From: Permianibacter sp046297695
Lineage (GTDB): Bacteria > Pseudomonadota > Gammaproteobacteria > Enterobacterales > Permianibacteraceae
Reading direction: 5' to 3'
Assembly: GCA_046297695.1 (NCBI GenBank)
Contig: JBKBHF010000007.1
Coordinates: 1-64,000, forward strand
Length of the DNA stretch: 64,000 bases
In this document: positions 42,522 to 51,106 of the stretch, one piece after another
Layout: every line of letters starts with the position of its first letter
How positions within the stretch are numbered: the stretch's first letter is position 1
Notes under the pieces: generated by a model
The model's database searches: none
What the model saw: only the letters and a program-made list of their open reading frames with translations
Told to the model about the DNA's origin: nothing
Position numbers and translations under genes: made by a program

Positions 42522-42831
42522 GTGTCCTAGGCAGCGGTGCTCGGATCGAGGCAGAACGCTTTAGCGATTCATCTGCCGGAACCTGCAGGTGTCACTTTCG
42601 GCACTCAAGCAGTCGCGTTAGTGGTTGAGCGCATCAACAATAGCGATGTCTCGGTACAACGACGGTGCGCACGGCCCATAAGCGGAAGAGCGTGTATTGG
42701 TGGAAATACTTGCCGTGCTAAAACGGTAAAAATGCCGTGCATTGACTTCCGACCAGCGGACTTGAGCCAGGTTGTTGACTTACCGATGGCTGGCTGAGGT
42801 TGCGGCCCCCAGCCGACACCAGGTCGTGAGC
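42522..42831. other. gene-free stretch beside the truncated mprF copy
   Basis: About 310 bases without a convincing gene on either strand. A 86-codon frame at 42537-42797 has no visible family feature and no RBS. This segment is the outer flank of the second insert and may contain further decayed sequence. Confidence 0.4.
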
Positions 42832-43115
42832 TCACTCCACCTTCTGTGCTTCCCGCAACATCAGTTCGCCAACATCGCTCAATACCTGTGACAGTGGTGT
42901 ATTGCTTGGTGCCATCAGGTAGCGCTCTTCCCAGAGCGGTTCGAACTGCTGCTTGAATTGCCGCACTTCCTCCGGTTGCTCGACGCTGCGACTGTGCAGG
43001 AACTGGGTGCGGCCGCTGCGGTTCCACAGCGAGGCGAGCGGGTGATGGTGCCAGCCCTGCACCGGCACCAGGCCGAGACAGAAGCGTTGATAGCCTTGCT
43101 GGCGGCCCCGGTGCC
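42832..43115 (-). pseudogene. truncated duplicate of the mprF 3' end
   Basis: This encodes the last 76 or so residues of MprF, HPLASLWNRSGRT onward, through WEERYLMAPSNTPLSQ to the stop. It differs from the intact gene's C terminus at only about seven residues (for example REAQKVE versus REAQRVE), while the DNA is roughly 90% identical by eye. Homology to 44160-44445 stops near 43115 in the middle of the acyltransferase domain, and no start or upstream part of the gene is present. It lies beyond an AT-rich insert downstream of mprF, so it looks like the residual end of an earlier mprF after additive recombination. Confidence 0.85.
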
Positions 43116-43143
43116 GGGCAAGATCGCCGGGTCGGATGTGCCG

Positions 43144-43821
43144 TCAAGGGCCGGGATTTAGCTCCGCCTGCTTGGCCTTACGGTAGGCGTCAAACCCATT
43201 CTGGTCGACAACGGTGAATTGGATTGTTTGGGTTTCCTTGTCGAAGCTAGAAGCCAGTGACTTTAGTGTTGCATCCTTTTCATACTCGCCGGAAAACGCC
43301 TCCATCACGGAAGAAACTTCTGCGAATCGTGTCTCTTGGTCCATGTCGCCGACATGGTAATTGAATTGGCAAGCGCTGCTGCGGCATTCGATGTCAGAAA
43401 TGTTCTTGCCGACAAAACGCTTGCCGTAGAGGATGGAGCTCAATTTGCTTTCATAGGCCTGGGCCCAAACGGGATCACGCTGTTCGGCATTGAAGTAGTC
43501 GCGCGCTGACCAAATTTGCCATGTCGCGTCAACGCTCCTTTCTTCGTCAACATAAGGTGTTTCTTTGAAAGTCGGCTTATTCGATTTGACTTGGTTCGAA
43601 CCATCTGCTGGCGTGGACGACGCTTGTCTCTCTTTCATGACAGGAGAACGCAAATACTTCATTGCTTCCTGATCGACTCGGCAAGTTGCTTTAGCTTGTA
43701 AATCAGCCAGACGTACTTCGGCATTTGCCAGCGCCTTGGCCGATTGTTGCCATTTAAGCGCAAAGAAGATTGCTAGCAGGCACATAGCTGCAGAGATGCT
43801 ATGGACGATATATTTTCTCAT
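43144..43821 (-). CDS. membrane-anchored protein with CRSSAC motif, unknown function
   Basis: A 225-residue protein. One N-terminal membrane helix (residues 6-22, VHSISAAMCLLAIFFAL) is followed by a coiled-coil-like segment (24-46) and a periplasmic domain. RDPVWAQAYESKL (115-127) and IECRSSACQFNYH (144-156) match a pattern of uncharacterised proteobacterial proteins with a WA..E..l helix and a Cys pair that may form a disulfide. The second ATG (MRKYIV) is preceded by AAAGGA at a good distance; the first ATG 12 bases upstream is too close to it. AT-rich compared with mprF. It lies between the intact mprF and its truncated copy, downstream of a tiny secreted-peptide gene. Confidence 0.68.
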   Translation of the reverse strand: MRKYIVHSISAAMCLLAIFFALKWQQSAKALANAEVRLADLQAKATCRVDQEAMKYLRSPVMKERQASSTPADGSNQVKSNKPTFKETPYVDEERSVDATWQIWSARDYFNAEQRDPVWAQAYESKLSSILYGKRFVGKNISDIECRSSACQFNYHVGDMDQETRFAEVSSVMEAFSGEYEKDATLKSLASSFDKETQTIQFTVVDQNGFDAYRKAKQAELNPGP

Positions 43822-43911
43822 GAAGCGACGCATCCTTTGTCAGCTGGGGAGTTGTTTGCACACGTTATTGCGTGCGCCAGATTGGGCGCACGTCTTAACA
43901 CTGTCAATGAC

Positions 43912-44070
43912 TTAAAACTCAACAAGACGACACTCATTGGTTTCTTCGTCACAAACAGCACAACGTTTCTTGCCGCTAGCCGATATCCAGCATTTGCTCC
44001 AGATCGCAGACGCTGAGGTTGCTGTAAAGATGGCAAAGACCGCAACAAGAACGATACTGACCTTGTTCAC
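43912..44070 (-). CDS. 52-residue secreted cysteine-containing peptide
   Basis: A GTG-initiated frame preceded by AGGAGA seven bases upstream. Residues 1-22 form a clear signal peptide (NKVSIVLVAVFAIFTATSASA, cut after ASA). The 30-residue mature part IWSKCWISASGKKRCAVCDE... ends LVEF and contains four Cys at 27, 37, 40 and 47, with the C-AV-C spacing of a disulfide or metal site. It lies 90 bases upstream of the membrane-anchored protein gene on the same strand and 89 bases after the mprF stop. No family recognised. The good RBS and signal peptide support a real gene despite its size. Confidence 0.6.
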   Translation of the reverse strand: MNKVSIVLVAVFAIFTATSASAIWSKCWISASGKKRCAVCDEETNECRLVEF

Positions 44071-44159
44071 AATATTCTCCTGATTTTAGATACCGATCGT
44101 GATCGACCGGCCGGCGGAGTTTAATGCGAGTCGGGGGGCAACCTTCGCTGCAGCGGGGC

Positions 44160-46718
44160 TCATTCCACCCGTTGCGCTTCCCGCAACATCAGTTCGCCAA
44201 CATCGCTCAATACTTGTGACAGCGGCGCGTTGCTCGGTGCCATCAGGTAGCGCTCTTCCCAGAGCGGTTCGAACTGCTGCTTGAACTGGCGGACTTCCTC
44301 CGGTTGCTCGACGCTGCGGCTGTGCAGGAACAGGGTGCGGCCGATGCGGTTCCATAGCGAGGCGAGCGGGTGATCGGTCCAATCCTGCACCGGCACCAGG
44401 CCGAGGCAGAACCGGCGATAGCCCTGCTGCTTGCCCCAGCGCAGCAGCTCGACATGCAGCCAGGTCAGCCAGTCGGTCGGCAGTTCGCCGCGATGGCGCA
44501 GCAGATCGATGGCGTATTCATCGCGACTGCCGCTGCACAGCAGCGACGCGAAGGCGATGAGCTCGCCATCGCGGAAAATCAGCGCGTGCGGCAGCTGCAT
44601 CAGGTAATTGGCATCGAAATGGCCGATGGCAAAGCCGCGCTCGCCGGTGGCGCGTTGTGCCAGCCAGTCGTCCGACACGGCTTTCATTTGCGGCAGCCAG
44701 GCGGCGACTTCCGGCACGGCAACGACTTTCACCTGCAGGCCGCTGGCGGCGACCTGTTCATGCGCGCGGATGACCGTGGCATTCAGGTGCCGGCTGTCGC
44801 CGGTTTGCAGCACGGCTTCTTCGCCGAGTTTGTGCGGGATAAGACCCAGATCGAAATAGCGTGGCAGGAATTGCGGCCGGGCCATGAATACTACCGGCCG
44901 GGCGCGCTGCTGATCGCAGCGTTCGCGGAATTGCCAGAGCAGTTCTTCGTATTCGTCTTCGGCACCGATGGGATCGCCGAGCGCCACCAGGCTGCGCGCC
45001 TGCGGCACATACATCAGCAGCGCCGAGCGATCGCTGCTGACGACAAAACGTTTGTCGCCGAGCAGGGCGAGCTGCGCCAGGGCGCGCGGGCTGGTCTGCA
45101 GGATCTGCTGGATCTGGGCGCTGCTCGGCGCGGCGCCGAGCGGCTGGCGAGCCGGTCGCAACAAGCGCAGTGCGCCGAGCATCATGAGGCCAATCGGAAT
45201 GGCGAGCAGTGCCCGCAGGCTGCGCGCCTGCTCGTTCTGCAACGCCACCTGCCACCACGGCTCCAGATCGGTCGGGACATGGCGGTAGGAGAAAATCGTC
45301 AGCCACACCGCGATGGCAATGACACTGCCGGTGGCGATCAACCAGGCATTGCTGAACGGCGAACGCGAGACCGAACGGCGACGGGTGAAATGCATGCCCG
45401 ATGGCAGCAGCGCCAGCCAGATCAGCAGCAGGAACACGGCGACTTCGTATTGCAGGCCCTTGGCCAACGCCAGCAGCGCCGCGATCGGCAACAGTTTGGT
45501 TGCCAACGCAAACGCATTGCGGCTGTGGCGCAGCAGGCTGCCGGCGAGCAGCAACAAGGTCACGGCGGCGAGCGCGGCCAAAAAGTGGGCGCTTTCGAGC
45601 AGCCACAACGGCAGCGTGTTGGTCAGGGTCAGCAGCCGCTGCGCGCCGGTCGGCGTCACCGCCGAGAACAGCAGGATGGTGCCGCCGAGAAATACCGCCA
45701 GCGCGAGAATGGAGGCCATCAGGCTGCGCGATGCGGCCGGCGTTTCGGCGCTTTCGCGTTTGAGAATGCGCTGCATGATCACTTGCACGATTTCATGACC
45801 GCCGAACAGCAGCAGCGCGGTGACAAACGGCAGCACGTAATAGGTCACCCGATAGGCGACCAGCGCACCGAGCAGTTGTGGTGTCGGCACCACCGGGCTC
45901 AGCAGCGCGGTGACCACCGCTTCGAACACGCCGATGCCGCCCGGTACATGCAGCATCACGCCGAGAATGTTGCCGGCCATGAAAATGGTCAGCACCGGCA
46001 GAAAATCGGGTCGCGTTTCCGGCGGCAGCAAGGCGTACAGCACACCGCAGGCGAGGACCCAGTCAATGCCGGCAATGACGAGCTGACCGACCGACATGCC
46101 AAAACCGGGGAAACGGATTTCGACGCCGCGGATCAGCAGCGGCCGGCGCCAGAACAGCGGAATCGCCAGATAAGCGAGCGCGCAGGCAATGCCGGACCAG
46201 GCCAGCACGATGAACAGCGCATCGCCGAGCTCGGCCATCCAGGCTTTTTCGGCCAGCAGTTCGGCCGGCAGCGTCGGTGGCGCGTACAGCAGCGCGATGC
46301 CGCCCATCGCGAACAAGCCGAGGAAAAAGGTGATGGAACAGAACATCACCAGCTGGGCGATTTCGGCCGGGCTCAGCCCCCACATCGAATACAGGCGATA
46401 GCGGACGCTGGAGCCGGTCAGCAGGGCGAAGCCGAGGTTATGGCTGAAGGTGTAACCGACGAACGAAGCCAGTGCGATGCGCCGGTAGGCGAGTTTGCGC
46501 CGCAGATACAGCACGGCCAGCAAGTCATAGCAGGTCAGCAGCAGGTAGCTCGCCACGGTGAAACCGAGCGCCAAGCCGATTTGCCACCACGGCAGCTCGT
46601 GCAAATGCGCGACGATTTCTTCGTATTTGTATCGCTCCGCGATGCGCACCAGAAAACTGATTGCAAACGCGAGCAGGCCAATACTGATCACTGCTCCCAG
46701 CAGGGTGCGCCAACGCAT
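44160..46718 (-). CDS. mprF: bifunctional lysylphosphatidylglycerol flippase/synthetase MprF
   Basis: An 852-residue protein. The N-terminal half has about 14 membrane helices with the flippase-type stretch FALLTGSSVRYRLYSMWGLSPAEIAQLV and HVPGGIGVFEAVV. The C-terminal cytoplasmic half (from about 530) is the acyltransferase domain that transfers an amino acid from aminoacyl-tRNA to phosphatidylglycerol, with SSDRSALLMYVPQARSLVALGDPIG, RGFAIGHFDANYL, and GYRRFCLGLVPVQDW near the end. It adds positive charge to the membrane and confers resistance to cationic peptides. GTG precedes the chosen ATG. The last 280 bases are duplicated downstream, past an insert. Confidence 0.93.
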   Translation of the reverse strand: MRWRTLLGAVISIGLLAFAISFLVRIAERYKYEEIVAHLHELPWWQIGLALGFTVASYLLLTCYDLLAVLYLRRKLAYRRIALASFVGYTFSHNLGFALLTGSSVRYRLYSMWGLSPAEIAQLVMFCSITFFLGLFAMGGIALLYAPPTLPAELLAEKAWMAELGDALFIVLAWSGIACALAYLAIPLFWRRPLLIRGVEIRFPGFGMSVGQLVIAGIDWVLACGVLYALLPPETRPDFLPVLTIFMAGNILGVMLHVPGGIGVFEAVVTALLSPVVPTPQLLGALVAYRVTYYVLPFVTALLLFGGHEIVQVIMQRILKRESAETPAASRSLMASILALAVFLGGTILLFSAVTPTGAQRLLTLTNTLPLWLLESAHFLAALAAVTLLLLAGSLLRHSRNAFALATKLLPIAALLALAKGLQYEVAVFLLLIWLALLPSGMHFTRRRSVSRSPFSNAWLIATGSVIAIAVWLTIFSYRHVPTDLEPWWQVALQNEQARSLRALLAIPIGLMMLGALRLLRPARQPLGAAPSSAQIQQILQTSPRALAQLALLGDKRFVVSSDRSALLMYVPQARSLVALGDPIGAEDEYEELLWQFRERCDQQRARPVVFMARPQFLPRYFDLGLIPHKLGEEAVLQTGDSRHLNATVIRAHEQVAASGLQVKVVAVPEVAAWLPQMKAVSDDWLAQRATGERGFAIGHFDANYLMQLPHALIFRDGELIAFASLLCSGSRDEYAIDLLRHRGELPTDWLTWLHVELLRWGKQQGYRRFCLGLVPVQDWTDHPLASLWNRIGRTLFLHSRSVEQPEEVRQFKQQFEPLWEERYLMAPSNAPLSQVLSDVGELMLREAQRVE

Positions 46719-46825
46719 CACAGCGACTACATCCTTTCATCAAAGTGGCGCGTCGGAATGTGCCGGGCGCCGGTGGTATCGGGTTATCTGCTGTCGGTGT
46801 GCCGCGGCAAGGCGCGGCTCATCGC

Positions 46826-47452
46826 TCAGCCAGTGGCTTGTGCCGGCGCGTCCGCCGCCGTTTCACTGGGCGCCGCCGGCAGTGCCGGTGGTGTCGCTTC
46901 GTTCGCGGGCGCGCTGGCCGCTTGTTCCAGCACGGCTTTCAGATTCGCCAGCCCGGTTTCGTAATCGGCGCCGAGCATCGAATCGAACATCAGGTAACCA
47001 AACCAGCGGCCGATCAGATCATTGCCAAATTCGGCGTCGAAGCCCCAGGTGACCTTGGTGCCGGTTTCCATCGGTTCCAGGCGATGAAACGACACCGCGC
47101 CATCCTGGCCTTCGAACAACAGCTTGACCCGGACCAGCGTCGGCGGCGTCGACTCGATGATTTCCTGGCTGCCGGAACCGACCCCGGGATCCTGGCTGGT
47201 CCAGCTCATGAACGCGCCGACGCCCTGGCTCGGACCTTTGAATTCGTAACGGGTGTTCGGATCCAGCTTGGCCCACGGCGACCATTCATTGAAGCGCTCG
47301 AAGCCGTTGACCATGGTAAACACCTGCGACTGCGGCACATTGATCACGATGCTGCGTTCGACATGGGCCCGATCAGGCAACAGCAGGCCGCCGCCGACAA
47401 TGACCGCCGCCAGCACGAGCAGCAGCACCACAATACGTTTGAGCCAGACCAT
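46826..47452 (-). CDS. SRPBCC family protein with N-terminal membrane anchor
   Basis: A 208-residue protein. One N-terminal helix (MVWLKRIVVLLLVLAAVIVGG) is followed by a polyketide-cyclase-like SRPBCC domain: HVERSIVINVPQSQVFTMV at its start, EWSPWAKLDPNTRYEFKG in the middle, and VTWGFDAEFGN, then a closing helix with DYETGLANLKAVLE. The last 35 residues are an Ala/Pro-rich tail. It probably binds a hydrophobic ligand at the membrane or in the periplasm. The ATG is chosen because the anchor begins there; the longer frame upstream has no similarity. Confidence 0.8.
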   Translation of the reverse strand: MVWLKRIVVLLLVLAAVIVGGGLLLPDRAHVERSIVINVPQSQVFTMVNGFERFNEWSPWAKLDPNTRYEFKGPSQGVGAFMSWTSQDPGVGSGSQEIIESTPPTLVRVKLLFEGQDGAVSFHRLEPMETGTKVTWGFDAEFGNDLIGRWFGYLMFDSMLGADYETGLANLKAVLEQAASAPANEATPPALPAAPSETAADAPAQATG

Positions 47453-47653
47453 GTTTCCCCTCCTGGTGTTTTTTTGATGCCAGCGCAGCGGCATCCGCTG
47501 ATGCCGAATGGCGTCTGCGAAGCATAGCGGCCGGGCGTGACCGGCGAAAGTCAGCGTCGTCGCTTGCTGATGCTGTTGCCCATTCGGCCGCTCGCCATGG
47601 CCGGTGCAAAACGTTGGCCTCACCACGATGGCGGATTCATGGCAATGGCAGCG

Positions 47654-48373
47654 TCACAACGAGGGATAGTAAGGCCGCAGCAACTGCAGACAGTCATGAC
47701 TGTACTGTGGGTAAGGATCATGGATGCAGAGCGCATGCACCGCGCTGTTGCCGCTTTGCCGGCGCAGTTGCCAGATGCGTCGGCTGACGGGTTTGTCCGG
47801 CTTGTTGCGGATGTCGACGCGTTGCCGCCGGAACAGACCGGCGCCGGCACAGGCCTGCTGCAGCCGGGCATCGGCCTCGACCGGCAACAGCAGCCACAGG
47901 CTGCCGTCGTCATGCAGCCAGCGCGCCGCCGCCAGCAAATCGCTCAGCGGCAGCGCGTCGTCATGCCGGGCCAGGTTGCGGGCAGCGCCGTCGGCGCGCC
48001 AACTGTCGGAAAAGAACGGCGGATTGCTGACAATGCAGTCATAACGCCGTTCGGCTGGTGGCGTGAACCGTTGCAAGGCGGCGGCGTGCAATTGCAGCCG
48101 TGCCGACCACGGGCTGGCAGCAAAATTGCGGGCAGCATCCTGACAGGCGCCGGCGTCGAGCTCGATGGCGTCGATATGGGCGCTGCTGCGCTGGGCCAGC
48201 ATCAGGCTGAGCAGGCCGGTGCCGGTGCCGATATCGAGGATCTGCCGGCAGTCGGCGACCGGCACATAGGCACCGAACAGGCAGGCATGGGTGGTGACTT
48301 TCATGCCGGAGTGGCCTTGTTCGACCCGGAACTGTCTGAACTGAAACCAGGGATTGTGTTTGCGCGCGCGCAT
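47654..48373 (-). CDS. trmN6: tRNA1(Val) (adenine37-N6)-methyltransferase TrmN6
   Basis: A 239-residue methyltransferase of the YfiC family. FRQFRVEQGHSGMKVTTHACLFGAYVP is the family N terminus, ILDIGTGTGLLSLMLAQR the SAM-binding loop, and IVSNPPFFSDS the N6-adenine catalytic NPPF motif. Length is typical. The ATG of MRARKHNPWF is chosen; a much longer open frame upstream is antisense to rmuC and not coding. It is divergent from rmuC. Confidence 0.93.
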   Translation of the reverse strand: MRARKHNPWFQFRQFRVEQGHSGMKVTTHACLFGAYVPVADCRQILDIGTGTGLLSLMLAQRSSAHIDAIELDAGACQDAARNFAASPWSARLQLHAAALQRFTPPAERRYDCIVSNPPFFSDSWRADGAARNLARHDDALPLSDLLAAARWLHDDGSLWLLLPVEADARLQQACAGAGLFRRQRVDIRNKPDKPVSRRIWQLRRQSGNSAVHALCIHDPYPQYSHDCLQLLRPYYPSL

Positions 48374-48493
48374 GCCGTCCTCCGTTCGTCGCGCATTGTA
48401 ATGGTTGATGGCTGCCCGGATCAGGCGCGCCAGCTGCGCCTGTGCCAGTCGGACAATTCCCGGCATACTGCGGCCTGAATTGCTGGAGGTGTC

Positions 48494-49963
48494 ATGGAAC
48501 TGGTGTTGCTCGGACTGTTGGTGGTGGTCGTGTTGGTCGTGGTGAGCCTGCGCGTGAAGCCGCCGGCCGTGGATCTGGCCCAGCAGCCGGCATTCCGTGA
48601 GTTGCAGCAGCAGCTCAGCCGACTGGAAACGGCCGACAGCCAACTGCGTAGCGAACTCAACCTGCAAGCCGCCACCCAGCGCCAGGAACTCGCCGGTCAG
48701 CTGGACTTGCTGGCGCGCGGTCAGCGCGAGCAGCACGCCCAGTTTGGACAGCAATTGCACAGCCAGTTGCAGGGTTTCGACCAGCGGCTGGCCACCCTGC
48801 AAAGCGATCTGAACCAGCGCTTCGATGCCCTGCGACTGACCATCGATGAGAAACTCGGGCTCGCGCAAACCGATGCCCGGGCCGGCCGCGAGGAAATGCA
48901 GCAGGCACTGAACCGGTTTCGCATCGAACTGACCGACAACCTGAAAGCGCTGGCGCAGAACAACGAGCAAAAACTCGAAGCCGTGCGCAGCACCGTGCAG
49001 CAGCAGCTGACAGCGCTGCAGACCGACAACAGCAAAAAGCTCGACGAGATGCGCGCCACCGTCGACGAGAAACTGCAGGCGACGCTGGAAAAGCGGCTCG
49101 GCGATTCGTTCAAGCTGGTCAGCGAGCGGCTGGAGCAAGTGCACAAAGGATTGGGCGAAATGCAGACGCTGGCCAGTGGCGTCGGCGATCTCAAGCGGGT
49201 GCTGACCAACGTCAAGACCCGCGGCACCTGGGGCGAAGTGCAGCTCGGTGCGCTGCTCGAACAGATCCTTGCGCCGGAACAATACGAAGCCAATGTCGCG
49301 ACCCGGCCGCGCGCCAGCGAGCGGGTCGAATACGCGATCAAACTGCCGGGCAAACAGGATGAAGGCCTGGTCTGGCTGCCAATCGATGCCAAGTTTCCGA
49401 TCGAGGATTACCAGCGTCTGCTCGATGCCCAGGAACGCGCCGATGTCGCCGCGGTGGAAGAGGCCGGCAAGCTGCTGGAAACGCGGCTCAAAACCGAGGC
49501 TCGGTCCATCCGCGACAAATACGTCGCGCCGCCGCACACCACCGATTTCGCCATTCTCTATTTGCCGACCGAAGGCTTGTACGCCGAAGCGCTGCGCCGC
49601 AACGGTCTGGTTGAACTGCTGCAACGCGATTTCCGGATCACGCTCGCGGGTCCGACCACGCTCGCGGCCATGCTCAATTCGCTGCAGATGGGCTTCAAAA
49701 CCCTGGCGATCGAAAAACGCTCGTCGGAAGTCTGGCAGGTGCTGGGTGCGGTCAAGACCGAGTTCGGCAAATTCGGCGACGTATTGGCCAAGACCAAGAA
49801 GAAGCTTGAGGAAACGGTCAAAACTATTGAAGGCGCTGAAACCCGCACCCGGCAAATCAGTCGCAAGCTGAAGTCGGTTGAGCAATTGCCGGCCAGCGAT
49901 GCCAGTGCCTTGCTGGGTGATGCCGCTGATATCGACGACGAAACGACAGAAGACGAAAGCTGA
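48494..49963 (+). CDS. rmuC: DNA recombination protein RmuC
   Basis: A 489-residue protein. An N-terminal membrane helix (residues 2-18) is followed by a long coiled coil (about 30-215) rich in Gln, Glu and Leu, then the RmuC nuclease-like domain: VKTRGTWGEVQLGALLEQILAPEQYE, VWLPIDAKFPIEDYQRLLDA and DFAILYLPTEGLYAEALR, GPTTLAAMLNSLQMGF. RmuC limits inversions between repeats by an unclear mechanism. It is followed after 31 bases by the queuosine-precursor transporter gene. Confidence 0.94.
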   Translation: MELVLLGLLVVVVLVVVSLRVKPPAVDLAQQPAFRELQQQLSRLETADSQLRSELNLQAATQRQELAGQLDLLARGQREQHAQFGQQLHSQLQGFDQRLATLQSDLNQRFDALRLTIDEKLGLAQTDARAGREEMQQALNRFRIELTDNLKALAQNNEQKLEAVRSTVQQQLTALQTDNSKKLDEMRATVDEKLQATLEKRLGDSFKLVSERLEQVHKGLGEMQTLASGVGDLKRVLTNVKTRGTWGEVQLGALLEQILAPEQYEANVATRPRASERVEYAIKLPGKQDEGLVWLPIDAKFPIEDYQRLLDAQERADVAAVEEAGKLLETRLKTEARSIRDKYVAPPHTTDFAILYLPTEGLYAEALRRNGLVELLQRDFRITLAGPTTLAAMLNSLQMGFKTLAIEKRSSEVWQVLGAVKTEFGKFGDVLAKTKKKLEETVKTIEGAETRTRQISRKLKSVEQLPASDASALLGDAADIDDETTEDES

Positions 49964-49994
49964 ATTGTCCGGCACGCAAAACGGATCCCGCTGC

Positions 49995-50678
49995 ATGCAG
50001 AATCAACGCGAATACCGCTACTACGATCTGGTCATGGCCGGCTTTGTCACCGTGCTGCTGTGCTCGAACCTGATTGGGCCGGCCAAGATCGCCGAAGTCG
50101 CCGGCTTCACCTTCGGTGCCGGCGTGCTGTTCTTTCCGTTTTCCTACATCTTCGGTGATTGCCTGACCGAAGTGTATGGCTACAAGCGGGCGCGTCGCGT
50201 GGTCTGGGCCGGCTTTGCCGCGCTGATTTTTGCTTCGGTGATGACCCAGATCGTGCTGGCATTTCCGCCGGCATCCGGCTGGCCGCATCAGGAAGCCTAT
50301 GAAACCACGCTCGGCGCCACCTGGCGCATTGCGCTGGCGTCATTGATCGCGTTCTGGGCCGGCGAGTTCGTCAATTCCTATGTGCTGGCCAAAATCAAAC
50401 TGTGGATGGCAGGCCGCCATCTCTATGTCCGCACCATCAGCTCGACCATTGCCGGCCAGGCCATCGATTCGCTGCTGTTCTACAGCATCGCCTTCTATGG
50501 CGTCTGGAGCAGCGAACAACTGCTGCTGGTCATGGTCAGCAACTACGCGATCAAGGTGATCTGGGAAGCGCTGATGACGCCGCTGACCTATGTCATCGTC
50601 GGCTTCCTGAAGAAGCGCGAACACGAGGACGTGTTCGATCGCGACACCAACTTCACCCCGTTCTCACTGAAAACCTGA
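49995..50678 (+). CDS. yhhQ: queuosine precursor transporter, VUT/YhhQ family
   Basis: A 227-residue membrane protein with six hydrophobic segments. The VUT family pattern is visible in LVMAGFVTVLLCSNLIGPAKI, FPFSYIFGDCLTEVYGYKRARRVVWAGF, and EFVNSYVLAKIKLWM with RTISSTIAGQAIDSLLFYSIAF. The family imports preQ0 or preQ1 for tRNA queuosine modification. The ATG of MQNQREYRYY is chosen. No preQ1 riboswitch-like leader fits in the 31-base gap after rmuC. Confidence 0.9.
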   Translation: MQNQREYRYYDLVMAGFVTVLLCSNLIGPAKIAEVAGFTFGAGVLFFPFSYIFGDCLTEVYGYKRARRVVWAGFAALIFASVMTQIVLAFPPASGWPHQEAYETTLGATWRIALASLIAFWAGEFVNSYVLAKIKLWMAGRHLYVRTISSTIAGQAIDSLLFYSIAFYGVWSSEQLLLVMVSNYAIKVIWEALMTPLTYVIVGFLKKREHEDVFDRDTNFTPFSLKT

Positions 50679-50771
50679 GCAAGTCCGGCGGGCTGATCGT
50701 GGGCGCAGCAAATGCGCCCGCACCGGCAGCATGATGGCGACACCTGATGAACACGTTCCGCAGGTTTTGCC

Positions 50772-50948
50772 ATGAGTCACTTTGCTGTCAAAGACTTCAG
50801 TCACGATGGGCCGGCCAGTTCCCGCAAGGGCCTGCCGGCCAGTTTTTTCCACGAATCCGAACACCGCCGCCAGCAGCAGGAAGATCGGCTGATCGCCATC
50901 GGCTTGCTGATTTGCTTTGTCGTGCAGCTGCTGGTGTGGGTTGTCTGA
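50772..50948 (+). CDS. 58-residue single-pass membrane protein, hypothetical
   Basis: An ATG frame encoding MSHFAVKDFSHDGPASSRKG..., a hydrophilic N-terminal half with RRQQQEDRLIAIG, and one C-terminal membrane helix (LIAIGLLICFVVQLLVWVV) ending at the last residue. The tail-anchored layout and the absence of charge interruptions in the helix favour coding, but the RBS is weak. An overlapping frame (50747-50968) reads as noise. It lies between yhhQ and tRNA-Arg. Function unknown. Confidence 0.5.
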   Translation: MSHFAVKDFSHDGPASSRKGLPASFFHESEHRRQQQEDRLIAIGLLICFVVQLLVWVV

Positions 50949-50995
50949 GCAGGTGTAGCAAGAAGTGAGCGTTTGTGCTCCCGTGCAAACCCGCC

Positions 50996-51030
50996 AAATA
51001 AAAAGCCACCGGGAAAGTGGCTTTTTATTT
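50996..51030. terminator. bidirectional terminator beside tRNA-Arg copy 1
   Basis: AAATAAAAAGCCAC, a 7-base loop, GTGGCTTTTTATTT. It serves the plus-strand small gene and the minus-strand tRNA-Arg. Confidence 0.85.
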
Positions 51031-51106
51031 GGCGCGCCCGAGACGATTCGAACGTCCGACCCCAGCCTTCGGAGGGCTGTACTTTATCCAACTGAGCTAC
51101 GGGCAC
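51030..51106 (-). tRNA. tRNA-Arg (anticodon CCG), copy 1
   Basis: A 77-base cloverleaf with encoded CCA. The anticodon loop CTCCGAA gives CCG. It is identical to the copy at 52953-53029 except for two bases: GTG instead of GCG at the 5' end, which makes a G-U pair in the acceptor stem, and A instead of G at the base of the D stem, which replaces a C-G pair by a C-A mismatch. So this copy is slightly degraded. The two copies flank a prophage remnant. Confidence 0.88.

Noticed and set aside
44370..46964. Very long open frame (864 codons) on the plus strand across mprF
   Set aside because: It is antisense to a well-supported MprF gene and reads as low-complexity His/Gln/Arg-rich protein, the usual shadow of GC-rich coding DNA.
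48374..49996. Minus-strand open frame extending trmN6 upstream across rmuC
   Set aside because: TrmN6 is complete from its ATG at 48373. The extension is antisense to the RmuC coiled coil and has no similarity to methyltransferases.
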